From Planctomycetales bacterium (GTDB lineage Bacteria > Planctomycetota > Planctomycetia > Isosphaerales > Isosphaeraceae): DNA of 64,000 nt. The notes below the pieces were generated by a model. It was not told where the DNA came from, made no database searches, and saw only the letters and a program-made list of their open reading frames with translations. This document shows, piece by piece, positions 10,152 to 18,218 of this stretch. The stretch lies in the NCBI GenBank assembly GCA_027452145.1, contig DAIDHB010000304.1, forward strand, positions 1 to 64,000, given 5' to 3'. The position numbers and the translations under genes are program-made. The stretch's first letter is position 1. Each line of letters starts with the position of its first letter.

Positions 10152-11957
10152 TCAATCCTCGCTGTCGTCCAGGACGGCGAGGAACGCGTCCTGGGAGATC
10201 TCGACGTTCCCCACCTGTTTCATACGCTTCTTCCCCTCCTTTTGCTTTTCGAGGAGCTTGCGCTTCCGCGAAATGTCGCCGCCGTAGCACTTGGCGGTGA
10301 CGTTCTTCCTCAGCGCCGAGATCGTCTCGCGGGCGATCACCCGGCTGCCGATCGCGGCCTGGATGGCCACCTCGAACTGGTGCCGCTCGATCTCCCCCTT
10401 GAGCTTCTTGACCAGCTTGCGGCCCCGCCGCTCGGCATGCATCCGGTGTACGACCGTCGACAAGGCGTCGACCCGCTGGCCGCCCACCAGGATGTCCAGC
10501 CGGCACAGCTCCCCCGCGCGGTAGCCGATCACCTCGTAATCCATCGTCCCATAGCCGCGGGTCGCGCTTTTCAGCTTGTCGTACAGGTCATAAATCATCT
10601 CGGCCAGCGGCAATTCGTAGCTCAGGATCGCACGCGTGGTCGAGAGGTACTCGGTCTTGAGGTAAACCCCGCGTCGATCCTCGCACAACTGCATGATCGC
10701 GCCGATGCAGTCCGACGGAATGATGAAATTGAGCCGGGCGATCGGCTCGCGGAACTCCTCGATGTCGCCGGGGTCGGGGATGCGGGTGGGGTTGGAGATG
10801 TGCAGGGTTTCGCCCTTCTTCGTGACGATCTCGTAGGTGACGTTGGGCGCCGTCTGCACCAGGGCCAGGTTGCTCTCGCGCTCGAGGCGCTGCTGGACGA
10901 TCTCCATGTGCAGCATGCCGAGGAACCCGCAGCGGAAGCCGAAGCCCAGTGCATCGGAGCTCTCGGGCTCGAACGAGAAGCTACTGTCATTGAGCGCCAG
11001 TTTCTGGAGCGCCGTCCGCAGGTCGTCGAACTGGTTGTGTGTCGCCGGGAACAGCCCGCAGAAGACGACCGGCACCGGCTCCTGATAGCCGGGCAGGGCC
11101 GCCTGGGCAGGGCCGGGGACCTGGGTGATCGTGTCGCCGATGTGGACGTCGGAGAGCCGCTTGATGTTGGCGACGACGTAGCCGACCTGGCCGACGCCCA
11201 GCTCGTCGCAGGGGACCTCGCGGGGCCGGAACCGGCCCAACCCGGTCACCTCATACTCGGTCTCGCCGGCCATGAGCCGGATCTTCTGCCCGCGTCGGAG
11301 GACGCCGTCGACGACGCGGACATAGGTGACGACACCCTGGTAGTCGTCGAACTTCGAGTCGAAGATCAGGGCTCGCAGGGGAGCTTTCGGGTCGCCGGCC
11401 GGGGCCGGGATGCGCTCGATGATCGCGCGGAAGACGTCGGGCACGCCCTGGCCGGTCTTGGCGCTGACGGCCAGCACCTCGGCCGGGTCGATGCCCAGGC
11501 TGGTCATGATCTCTTCCTTGACCGCCTCGGGCCGGGATGCCTGCATGTCGATCTTGTTGAGCACCGGCACGATCGCCAGGTCGCCGTTCGCGGCCAGGAA
11601 CGCATTGGCGACTGTCTGAGCCTGGACGCCCTGAGTGGCGTCGACCAGCAGGATGGCCCCCTCGCAGGCGGCCAGGCTACGCGAGACCTCATAGTGGAAG
11701 TCGACGTGCCCGGGCGTATCGATGAGGTTCAGCTCGTAGGTCTGGCCGTCGAGCGTGTAATTGATCGCGACGGCCCGGGCCTTGATCGTGATGCCTCGTT
11801 CGCGCTCCAGGTCCATGTCGTCGAGGAGCTGCTCGCGGAACTCGCGCTGGGTGATCGCGCCCGACTGGAGCAAAAGCTGGTCGGCCAGCGTGCTCTTGCC
11901 GTGGTCAATGTGGGCGATGATCGAGAAGTTCCGGATGAATTTCGGGTCGAAAACCAT
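10152..11957 (-). CDS. lepA: Elongation factor 4 (LepA)
   Basis: Ribosome-associated translational GTPase. The 601-aa protein opens with RNFSIIAHIDHGKSTLADQL (P-loop) and then has RERGITIK (switch I), DTPGH (G3) and NKIDM (G4). The C-terminal part includes GFRCGFLGMLHMEI and the LepA-specific domain ending KRMKQVGNVEISQDAFLAVL, so the length and all parts are complete. The ATG at 11957 was chosen; a GTG four codons upstream (11969) is an alternative, with GAGGG too close to it. lepA followed by lepB is a conserved gene order in many bacteria, here followed by two lepB copies. Confidence 0.96.
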   Translation of the reverse strand: MVFDPKFIRNFSIIAHIDHGKSTLADQLLLQSGAITQREFREQLLDDMDLERERGITIKARAVAINYTLDGQTYELNLIDTPGHVDFHYEVSRSLAACEGAILLVDATQGVQAQTVANAFLAANGDLAIVPVLNKIDMQASRPEAVKEEIMTSLGIDPAEVLAVSAKTGQGVPDVFRAIIERIPAPAGDPKAPLRALIFDSKFDDYQGVVTYVRVVDGVLRRGQKIRLMAGETEYEVTGLGRFRPREVPCDELGVGQVGYVVANIKRLSDVHIGDTITQVPGPAQAALPGYQEPVPVVFCGLFPATHNQFDDLRTALQKLALNDSSFSFEPESSDALGFGFRCGFLGMLHMEIVQQRLERESNLALVQTAPNVTYEIVTKKGETLHISNPTRIPDPGDIEEFREPIARLNFIIPSDCIGAIMQLCEDRRGVYLKTEYLSTTRAILSYELPLAEMIYDLYDKLKSATRGYGTMDYEVIGYRAGELCRLDILVGGQRVDALSTVVHRMHAERRGRKLVKKLKGEIERHQFEVAIQAAIGSRVIARETISALRKNVTAKCYGGDISRKRKLLEKQKEGKKRMKQVGNVEISQDAFLAVLDDSED

Positions 11958-13026
11958 GTTCCAGTCCACACCCTCGGGATCGGCCGTCAGGGCCCGGTTA
12001 TCGGTTGGTTTTAGGGGTCACCAGGGAGAGCATGCGGGATCGTGGGTCGGTCGGTCTCATGGAGCGGGTCGTTCGGGCGGATCGGGGTGCGGGGCGAATC
12101 GGCACGGGAGCGGTCATCGGGGCCGGCGTCCCTGCTCCGGGCGGTTCGAGGGGCGTCCTTCGTTCGCGCCGTCCCTCGCGGGCGGCCGTGGCGTCCCGAT
12201 CGCGCGGACCGCCCTTCGCGGCCCGCCGGCGACGAGACTCCCAGGGGGGCAGATGAGACGATCTGTCGCATCATCCCGGTGCCCCGTCTCGTCGCAAGTC
12301 GCTCTAACTCGTGGCGATGGCGAACCCTGCGACACGACTCTCGCATCGGCCGGGGGCGTTGGCATCCCGGCGATCAGGTTGCATGATTATATTGCACCCG
12401 GTCAACGCCGAGAAGCCGGGTTGCACCCATTCGAAGACGTCCGGGCCGGTTCGCCGACTCCGGCCGGCGGAATCCTGCTCCGCATCGTCCCCGAAGCGCC
12501 GGCGGGACGCGTCTGGTGGCTGTTTTTTCCCGAAGGTGGCAGATTCACCCCGCCGACTGGCAGGTTTTCGGGCCTGGTGGCAGGTTGTCGGCCCCCGGCC
12601 GGCAGGTTTTCGGCCCCAAAAGGCCGGCTTTTGGCACCGGATGGCACCTGGTGGCAGGTTTTCGGGGCCTCGAGCCTCGGATGGCACGGATTTGACGCCC
12701 GGCGGATGGCCTCGACCTGCTCGATCGACTCGCGTGAATGGGACCAGAGGGACGCGACGCACTCGGCAACGCCGTTCGAGGCCGAAAGTCCGCGCGGGCG
12801 CCCGTTTTATCTTCCCCTATCTACCATGATGTATCAGGTTCGCCAATTCTGTACGGCCTCCCTCTGAAAATCGCCGAAAAAAACGACGCATCTCGTTGTC
12901 ACCCATGTATTTAGAATTTTTCTCATTTTTTTTAAAGTTTTCGCCAGTCGGCAAGGTCATCCCAATCGCCAAATTCCACCTAAGCCCAACCCAGAGGAGA
13001 TCGGCGACGCCTGGGCGGGCAGCCGG
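11958..13026. other. Gene-free region with short repeats and an AT-rich patch
   Basis: About 1.07 kb without a recognisable gene; open frames here have no family features and a shadow-like composition. It contains the approximately 21-nt repeat at 12537-12669 and an A/T-rich patch at about 12840-12960 (runs of T at 12915-12936), very unlike the rest of the window. It borders a decayed biosynthetic gene, so it may be part of an old insertion or deletion site. Confidence 0.5.
12537..12669 (+). repeat. Degenerate tandem repeat with TGGCAGGTTTTCGG core
   Basis: Five copies of a unit resembling TGGCAGGTTTTCGGGCC start near 12537 (diverged), 12558, 12578, 12600 and 12652. The first four are spaced 20-22 nt apart. 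The spacing and lack of unique spacers exclude a CRISPR array. Function is unknown. Confidence 0.65.
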
Positions 13027-13560
13027 TCAGGATCCTTGCGGACGAATGGCCGGGCAACTCGCCCGCTCCGCCCGCTCGAGGCCATCGCGGAGGGCTGCCC
13101 CGACGACCTGGCAATGCGGCTCCTGGAAAATCTCCATGTGGTCGCAGGGAAAGTCGTGGACCTCGACGCCCCCCCGGGCGGTGCCGCCCCAGCCCCCGAG
13201 GCGATCGGCGTTGATCGCCGCATCGCCGACGCGGGCCCGGAGCAAGGTCAGCCGGCCCGGGGCCCCCTGGCGGACGACGAAGCCGGTCAGCCCCGCGAGC
13301 GGCCGCGGTCTTCGACCAGGCGGGCGAACACGCTAACCACGCCCGCCCACAAGGAGGAGTTCCACCGCTTCAGGCCGCGGAGCCGCCAGCCGCCCCGGCC
13401 GTCGGGCCGGGCCTGGGTGGCGATCCCGCCCACGTTCGACCCGGCGCCGGGCTCGCTCAACGCGAACGAGGCGAGCATGCGGCCCGCGGCGAGCTGCGGC
13501 AGCAGCTCGTCCCTCAACGCCGGCCCGGCCCGGCCTGGCCGCCCGCGGGAGGGTCAGGGG
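13027..13560 (-). pseudogene. Remnant of a PKS/NRPS-type locus: acyl-CoA dehydrogenase joined to a thioesterase end
   Basis: Reading leftward, the frame gives PALRDELLPQLAAG, then ASFALSEPGAGSNVGGI, the FAD/substrate motif of acyl-CoA dehydrogenases, then LKRWNSSLWAGVVSVFARLVEDRG. Near 13300 the frame shifts (stop at 13287-13289) and GLTGFVVRQGAPG continues in another frame. This runs directly into GRLTLLRARVG...LGGWGG...GGVEVHDFPCDHMEIFQEPH, which resembles the end of a type I thioesterase of polyketide or non-ribosomal peptide synthases (core GDHxxMLxEPH). Most of both domains is missing, no start codon is credible, and at least one frameshift is present. The best reading is a deletion-scarred remnant. 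Bases 13561-13888 between it and the next gene show nothing recognisable. Confidence 0.65.
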
Positions 13561-13888
13561 CGCCGGATCCCGGCCGGCGGCGGCCGGAACCACTCGAAGT
13601 CGGGTCGACTTTTTCAATTAAGACGATGGCGGCGAGTCTGCCGATAGATGGGCGGTGGGCCAACGAGCCGACGAGGACGTGGCCACGGCCCCGTCCGGTG
13701 AATCCTCCCCGGCGGACGTCGCGCGCCGACGCTTCGCGCCCGTCGCTGGGGCACGCCGTCCTGTCCCGATGCGCGCGATCCCTGAGCCGAGAGCGCTCGG
13801 GAACTCGGATCAGCGACCTCGCTCGCTCACGTCGTTCGCGGTGTTCGAGGCTCTCCTTCATTGCCGTGCCGGAAAGGAAAGTTGAGCG

Positions 13889-15052
13889 ATGGCGGGTGTG
13901 TCCTCGCGGAAGCCTCTGGCACTCGCGAAAGCCGGGCTGGTTGCCCTGTTCCTGGCGAGTGCGGCCCCGATGGTCGCTCGAGCGCAGCAGGTCGCCCCTT
14001 CCTCTCTCTCCGCCCCTGTGCCGGACCCGGCGCCGGGCCCGGCCGCCGCCCCGGACGCGATGGGGGACGATTTCAGGACGCCCGAGCCGGCTGTCCCCGC
14101 GATGCCCGGTCCGCCGGCGTATGTCGCGGAGATGCCATCCGCCCCGGCCCGGATGAGGACGATCGACGTGATCCGCGAGTCGATCTTCGGCGACGCCTCC
14201 GTGGACGGCTGGCAACCGCTGAGCCTGTCGACGTTTTTCACCGAGGGCTGGGACAGGCCGTGGGCCAGGTCGCCGCCGGGATCCAACGGGGCCTACCGGC
14301 AGAACTGGTTCGGCGCCGCCGACGCTGCCTTCGTGCGGCTCAATTCGCTCAGTTTCTCCTATGTTAACAGTATGACGACCAGCGAGGGGTTGTTGTTGAC
14401 CCCCGTCCCCTGGGCGCCGTCCAAGCCGCAGAGCAGTGGCAATGAATACTGGGCATCGTATAACGTCTATCTGCCGCTGAACCAGCGCCTGGAGCTGCTG
14501 GTCGCGGTCCCGTTCATCGCCTCCAATCCCAATCATGCCGGCCACTACGTCGGCAACTTCGGCGACCTGACGATCTCCGAGCGGTTCCGGCTGATCGAGC
14601 AGAAGAACTTCACGCTGCTGGCCCTGCTGACGGAACGGACTCCCACCGGGCAGACGGTCAACGGCAACGACGTCAACTTCATCACGCCGTCCACGGAGTT
14701 CTGGTGGAACTTCGCCCGGAACTGGGCGGTGCGCGGGGCGACCGGGATGAACATCGACACCGGCCGCCACTCGGCCACCAGCGTGTATTTCAACAATCTG
14801 GCGATCGGCCGACATCTCACCGACCAGGACGCGCGCATCTTCAAGGAGCTGACCGTCCACGTGTCGGTCACGACCCTGTCGGACGTCCTGGGGCGCAAGG
14901 ACCACATCACCGACGTCTACATCGCGCCGGGCCTGCGGTTCGCCCTGGACCGGGAGCAGAAGTGGTACGTGCTCGGCTGCGCTCTCATTCCCGTCGCCGG
15001 CCCGCAGCCCTACGCGTGGCAGTCGATGTTCGCCCTGGCGCGGACCTTCTGA
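13889..15052 (+). CDS. Secreted beta-rich protein, probable outer-membrane barrel
   Basis: Unrecognised at the level of function. The 387-aa product has a clear Sec signal peptide (hydrophobic core about 10-28, likely cleavage after A-R-A at residue 32), then an Ala/Pro-rich linker to about residue 60. The remainder alternates polar and aromatic residues in strand-like segments, with many Tyr, Trp and Asn, and ends in FALARTF, a terminal aromatic typical of barrel proteins. The pattern resembles the phenol-degradation MetA-like transporter/porin family (PF13557), which is inference. AAGGA at 13874-13878 precedes the ATG by about 10 nt. It stands alone, followed by a 470-nt gap. Confidence 0.65.
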   Translation: MAGVSSRKPLALAKAGLVALFLASAAPMVARAQQVAPSSLSAPVPDPAPGPAAAPDAMGDDFRTPEPAVPAMPGPPAYVAEMPSAPARMRTIDVIRESIFGDASVDGWQPLSLSTFFTEGWDRPWARSPPGSNGAYRQNWFGAADAAFVRLNSLSFSYVNSMTTSEGLLLTPVPWAPSKPQSSGNEYWASYNVYLPLNQRLELLVAVPFIASNPNHAGHYVGNFGDLTISERFRLIEQKNFTLLALLTERTPTGQTVNGNDVNFITPSTEFWWNFARNWAVRGATGMNIDTGRHSATSVYFNNLAIGRHLTDQDARIFKELTVHVSVTTLSDVLGRKDHITDVYIAPGLRFALDREQKWYVLGCALIPVAGPQPYAWQSMFALARTF

Positions 15053-15523
15053 TCGTGGCCGGAGACCTGGTGGCCATTCGAGTAGGTCGAAGGGGCCGGT
15101 GGCCCAGGGGGCGGAGCCGGGCCGGCTGTCCCGGGCGACCTGGCCCCCGGCGGCCGTATCATGGATCGGTCGCGGCGGCGACCTGGTCCGGCGACGGATC
15201 CTCGCACCGCAGAAGTTGCCGGGCCCGCTCGACTGGCCCCGCGGGTCCGACGAGGTTTCGTGGTTTTTCCCGGACACTGAGGTCCAGGTCGTCACGAGGC
15301 TGACCTGGAGGTGTCGGGCTGGCAACCGCGCACGCTACGGCCGTTCGCCCGCTCGCGAACGCCAGACGGTGACGCGGCGGGGACCCGAGATGGGACGCGG
15401 GTCGTCTTTTCCGCCGGTCCGGTCCGGCCGGACCTGACCGGACAGTTCGGTGTCGCGGGATGGGCGGGTCGGCAGGCCGCGACGGGGAAGCATTGGCTCC
15501 GGGGTCCGAGGCCGCGGCCTGAT
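15053..15523. other. Gene-free spacer between convergent genes
   Basis: Lies between the 3' ends of the barrel-like gene and mnmA. The only clear structure is a perfect 14-nt palindrome, GGTCCGGCCGGACC, at 15421-15434. No hairpin followed by a T-tract was found. Confidence 0.4.
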
Positions 15524-16606
15524 TCAGCAGGCTCGCTCGATCCAGCCGCCGCCCAGGACGAGGTCGTCCTGGTAGAGGGTGACCACCTGGCCTGGCGTGA
15601 CGGCGGGCTGGGGGACGTCGAAGACGACCCGGGCGCCGGCGTCGGGCAGCGGCTCGACGGTCGCGGGGACCGCCTGGTGCCGCGCGCGGATCTGGGCCAG
15701 GCACGGCGTGGGGCCAGACGGCCTGGGCCCTTGCCAGTTGAACCGCGAGGCGACCAGGCCGGGCCGCTCGAGCGACTGGCGCGGGCCGATCGTGACCGTG
15801 CGTGCGGCCGGCTCGATCTGGACCACGTATCGAGGCTCGCCGAATGCCACGCCGAGCCCCCGGCGCTGGCCGATCGTGAACGCCTCGATCCCGTCGTGCC
15901 GGCCCAGGACGGTCCCCTGCTCGTCGATGATCGCTCCGCTCGTGTCGCCGCGCTCCGGGCGACGGCCGCGGACGAACTCGAGGTAATCGTCGTCGGGCAC
16001 GAAGCAGATCTCCTGGCTGTCGGGCTTGTCGTGCACCGGCAGCCCGAGTCCCCGCGCCCGCTCGCGGATCTCGGCCTTGGGGAAGCCGCCGACGGGGAAG
16101 AGCACGTGCTCCAGCAGCTCGGGCCTCAGGCCCGAGAGCACATAGGACTGATCCTTCGAGCGATCCACCGCCCGCGCGACCCTCGGCGTGCCGTCCGCCG
16201 CGCGTGCGATCCGCGCGTAGTGGCCGGTCGCCACGAAGTCGGCGCCCACCTGCTTGCCGTACGACCAGAGCTTGCCGAATTTCAACCAGATGTTGCACAT
16301 CACGCACGGATTGGGCGTCCGGCCCGCGAGGTACTCGTCGGCGAAGTAGTCCTCGATCCGCGCGAACTCGCGTTCGAAGTCCAGCGCGTAGAACGGGATG
16401 TCCAGCCGGTCGGCGACGTTGCGGGCATCGAGCGCGTCGGCCACGCTGCAACAGGTCTTCGCGCGGCGCTCCTCGTCCGCGGCGTGGGCGCCGGTGCGCA
16501 TGAAGAGCCCCAGGACGTCGTAGCCCTGTTCTTTCAGGAGCGCGGCGGCCACCGAGCTATCCACCCCGCCGCTCATCGCCAGTACGACCCGCTGCCGCTC
16601 GCCCAT
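15524..16606 (-). CDS. mnmA: tRNA-specific 2-thiouridylase MnmA
   Basis: Thiolates U34 of tRNA-Lys, -Glu and -Gln using ATP and sulfur relayed from a cysteine desulfurase. The 360-aa protein has the PP-loop SGGVDSS at 12-18, the segment GRTPNPCVMCN with the first catalytic Cys, ATGHYAR, and DSQEICFVPDDDY with the second Cys that forms the persulfide/disulfide. The C-terminal beta-barrel ends near GQVVTLYQDDLVLGGGWI. The ATG at 16606 is supported by GGAG six nt upstream (TCTGGAGACGCG), and the sequence before it is not conserved in style. It stands alone, with a large inverted repeat just upstream at 16650-16710. Confidence 0.96.
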   Translation of the reverse strand: MGERQRVVLAMSGGVDSSVAAALLKEQGYDVLGLFMRTGAHAADEERRAKTCCSVADALDARNVADRLDIPFYALDFEREFARIEDYFADEYLAGRTPNPCVMCNIWLKFGKLWSYGKQVGADFVATGHYARIARAADGTPRVARAVDRSKDQSYVLSGLRPELLEHVLFPVGGFPKAEIRERARGLGLPVHDKPDSQEICFVPDDDYLEFVRGRRPERGDTSGAIIDEQGTVLGRHDGIEAFTIGQRRGLGVAFGEPRYVVQIEPAARTVTIGPRQSLERPGLVASRFNWQGPRPSGPTPCLAQIRARHQAVPATVEPLPDAGARVVFDVPQPAVTPGQVVTLYQDDLVLGGGWIERAC

Positions 16607-16649
16607 CGCGTCTCCAGAGCACAGATTCCGCCGGTAGGCAACATCATCA

Positions 16650-16710
16650 AGTAGGTCGGGCATTCTTGCCCGACGCTCAGGCCCCGTCGGGCAAGAATGC
16701 CCGACCTACT
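16650..16710. repeat. Perfect 25-bp inverted repeat (compound hairpin)
   Basis: Arms at 16650-16674 and 16686-16710 are exact reverse complements, separated by an 11-nt loop. Each arm is itself a hairpin: GTCGGGCA, loop TTCT, TGCCCGAC. The first arm recurs identically at 63754-63778. It lies between the starts of mnmA and the end of hisE. This is a REP-like intergenic element, not a terminator, because no T-tract follows. Confidence 0.9.
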
Positions 16711-16760
16711 CTCATACTGGCATACCGTCGCCCGCCCGATACGCCAGACACCCCGGCGCG

Positions 16761-17102
16761 TCAGGAGGATCGGCCGCGTGATTCCTTTTCGGCCAGGCCG
16801 CTCGTGCCGAAGCGCCGCTCCAGTTCCGCCTCGACGTCGGCCCAGTCGGCGTCGCGGTAGCTCAGCAGGACCATGGCGTGGAACACCAGGTCGGCGACCT
16901 CCTTGACGAGATGGGTCCGCCCGGCCTCGTCCGGCTCGTCGCCGGCCTCGACCACCTCGGCGGCCTCCTCGACGATCTTGGCCCCGATCTTCGCGACGCC
17001 CCCGCGCATCAGGCTGGCGACGTACGATTTCTCGCCTTCCGCGCGGGACCCTCGCTCGCGGATGACGTCCATCAGCGCCCGCATGATCGTTGATTCCGGC
17101 AT
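16761..17102 (-). CDS. hisE: Phosphoribosyl-ATP pyrophosphatase
   Basis: Second step of histidine synthesis, hydrolysing PR-ATP to PR-AMP. The 113-aa, all-helical MazG-like protein has the characteristic GEKSYVASLMRGGVAKIGAKI, VEEAAEVVEA and KEVADLVFHAMVLL, whose acidic residues bind Mg2+. It is a stand-alone HisE, not fused to HisI. The ATG at 17102 has GAGG just upstream. Other his genes are absent from the window. It is divergent from trmB, with 111 nt between the starts. The C-terminal tail after residue 100 is variable in this family. Confidence 0.93.
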   Translation of the reverse strand: MPESTIMRALMDVIRERGSRAEGEKSYVASLMRGGVAKIGAKIVEEAAEVVEAGDEPDEAGRTHLVKEVADLVFHAMVLLSYRDADWADVEAELERRFGTSGLAEKESRGRSS

Positions 17103-17213
17103 GATGCCTCGTGCTCCTCTCCGCCCGTCCGTCCGCCCGGCTGACTGTTCCGCCTGGGTCCCTTACAATAACCCCAGAATAACGCCGAGACCACGTCCGC
17201 GGGAAGGCGACGC

Positions 17214-17987
17214 ATGAGCGAGGGATCCGTCGAATACGAGCTGGGGGTCGAGATCCCGGGGCGGATCCTGCCACGGTCGCAGTGGGCCCGGACGGCCGTG
17301 AAGCGGCTGCCCGAGGCCGGGCCGCTCGACTGGGAGGCGATCTTCGGCCGACGGGCGCCGATCGTCCTGGACCTCGGCTGCGGCAACGGGCGGTTCACGC
17401 TTTCGAGTGCCCTCGCCCGGCCGGACCACGATCATTTCGCCGTGGACCTCCTGCCGGTGGTAATCCGCTACGCGACCCGTCGGGCCAATCAACGCGGGCT
17501 CCATAACGCCCGGTTCGCGGTGAAGGACGCCGAGACCTTCGTCGAGCGGTACGTCGGCACGGCGACCGTCGCCGAGATCCATCTCTACCACCCCCAGCCC
17601 TATCACGACCGCCGCGAGGCGCACCGTCGCGTGCTGACCCCTCGGTTCCTGGCCGAAGTGCACCGGGCGCTCGCGCCCGGAGGGGCGTTCTTCGTCCAGA
17701 CCGACAACCCGGACTACTGGACGTACATCACCCGGGTTTTCCCGTCGTTCTTCGACTGGCGCGAGCAGCACGGTCCCTGGCCGAATGCTCCCGAGGGCCG
17801 CACGCGTCGCGAGATCCTCGCACGGTCGCGGGGCCTGACGATCTTCCGCGGGATCGCCGGCCGCCGCGACGACCTGGCATTCGAAGCCGCCGTCGAGCTG
17901 GCCGGTCGCCTGCCGCTGCCCACCTTCCGCAGTCGCGGCCCCTGGATCGAGCTTGATCGCCACGAGTCTCGCATGCAGGAGGGATAG
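17214..17987 (+). CDS. trmB: tRNA (guanine-N7-)-methyltransferase
   Basis: SAM-dependent enzyme that makes m7G46 in tRNA. In the 257-aa protein the SAM loop is IVLDLGCGNGRFT, followed by FAVDLLPVVIRYATRRA. The TrmB-specific block appears as HLYHPQPYHDRREAHRRVL, the counterpart of the usual DPWPKKRHHKRR, and is followed by FLAEVHRALAPGG and QTDNPDY. The substrate-binding block departs from consensus at several sites (HPQPYHD), so the call is by overall pattern. GGGAAGG lies about 8 nt before the ATG. It is divergent from hisE; no co-transcribed partner is visible. Confidence 0.85.
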   Translation: MSEGSVEYELGVEIPGRILPRSQWARTAVKRLPEAGPLDWEAIFGRRAPIVLDLGCGNGRFTLSSALARPDHDHFAVDLLPVVIRYATRRANQRGLHNARFAVKDAETFVERYVGTATVAEIHLYHPQPYHDRREAHRRVLTPRFLAEVHRALAPGGAFFVQTDNPDYWTYITRVFPSFFDWREQHGPWPNAPEGRTRREILARSRGLTIFRGIAGRRDDLAFEAAVELAGRLPLPTFRSRGPWIELDRHESRMQEG

Positions 17988-18218
17988 GGCGAAGACCCGT
18001 TGAAGTCAGCATAATTTTCCCGATCTGGCCTGGTTGGCCCTTTTCTACGGCCAGGGCGAGGTATATATTGTTGTTTCAGTTCCGAGCGGCTCCGCGGTGT
18101 CCGTCCGGTCGGTTGTCCCCGATGCATCCGGGCCGGCTGAAACGGCGGAGGCCGAACCTCGGGGCCGGGCCTGTCCGTCCCTCGTCCCCTCTCTGCGTCG
18201 AGTTCGGGAGACTCCGTC

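Noticed and set aside
12537-12669. Possible CRISPR array
   Set aside because: Repeats are short, degenerate and spaced about 21 nt with no unique 30-nt spacers, and no cas gene is present.
11761-12867. 368-codon plus-strand frame running from the 5' end of lepA into the repeat region
   Set aside because: Overlaps lepA on the opposite strand and has no recognisable domain; composition suggests a shadow.
13514-15325. 603-codon minus-strand frame over the barrel-like gene
   Set aside because: The plus-strand frame has a signal peptide, an RBS and a C-terminal aromatic residue; the minus-strand translation looks like shadow sequence.
16650-16710. Rho-independent terminator for hisE or mnmA
   Set aside because: No T-tract follows either arm on either strand, so it is called a repeat element.
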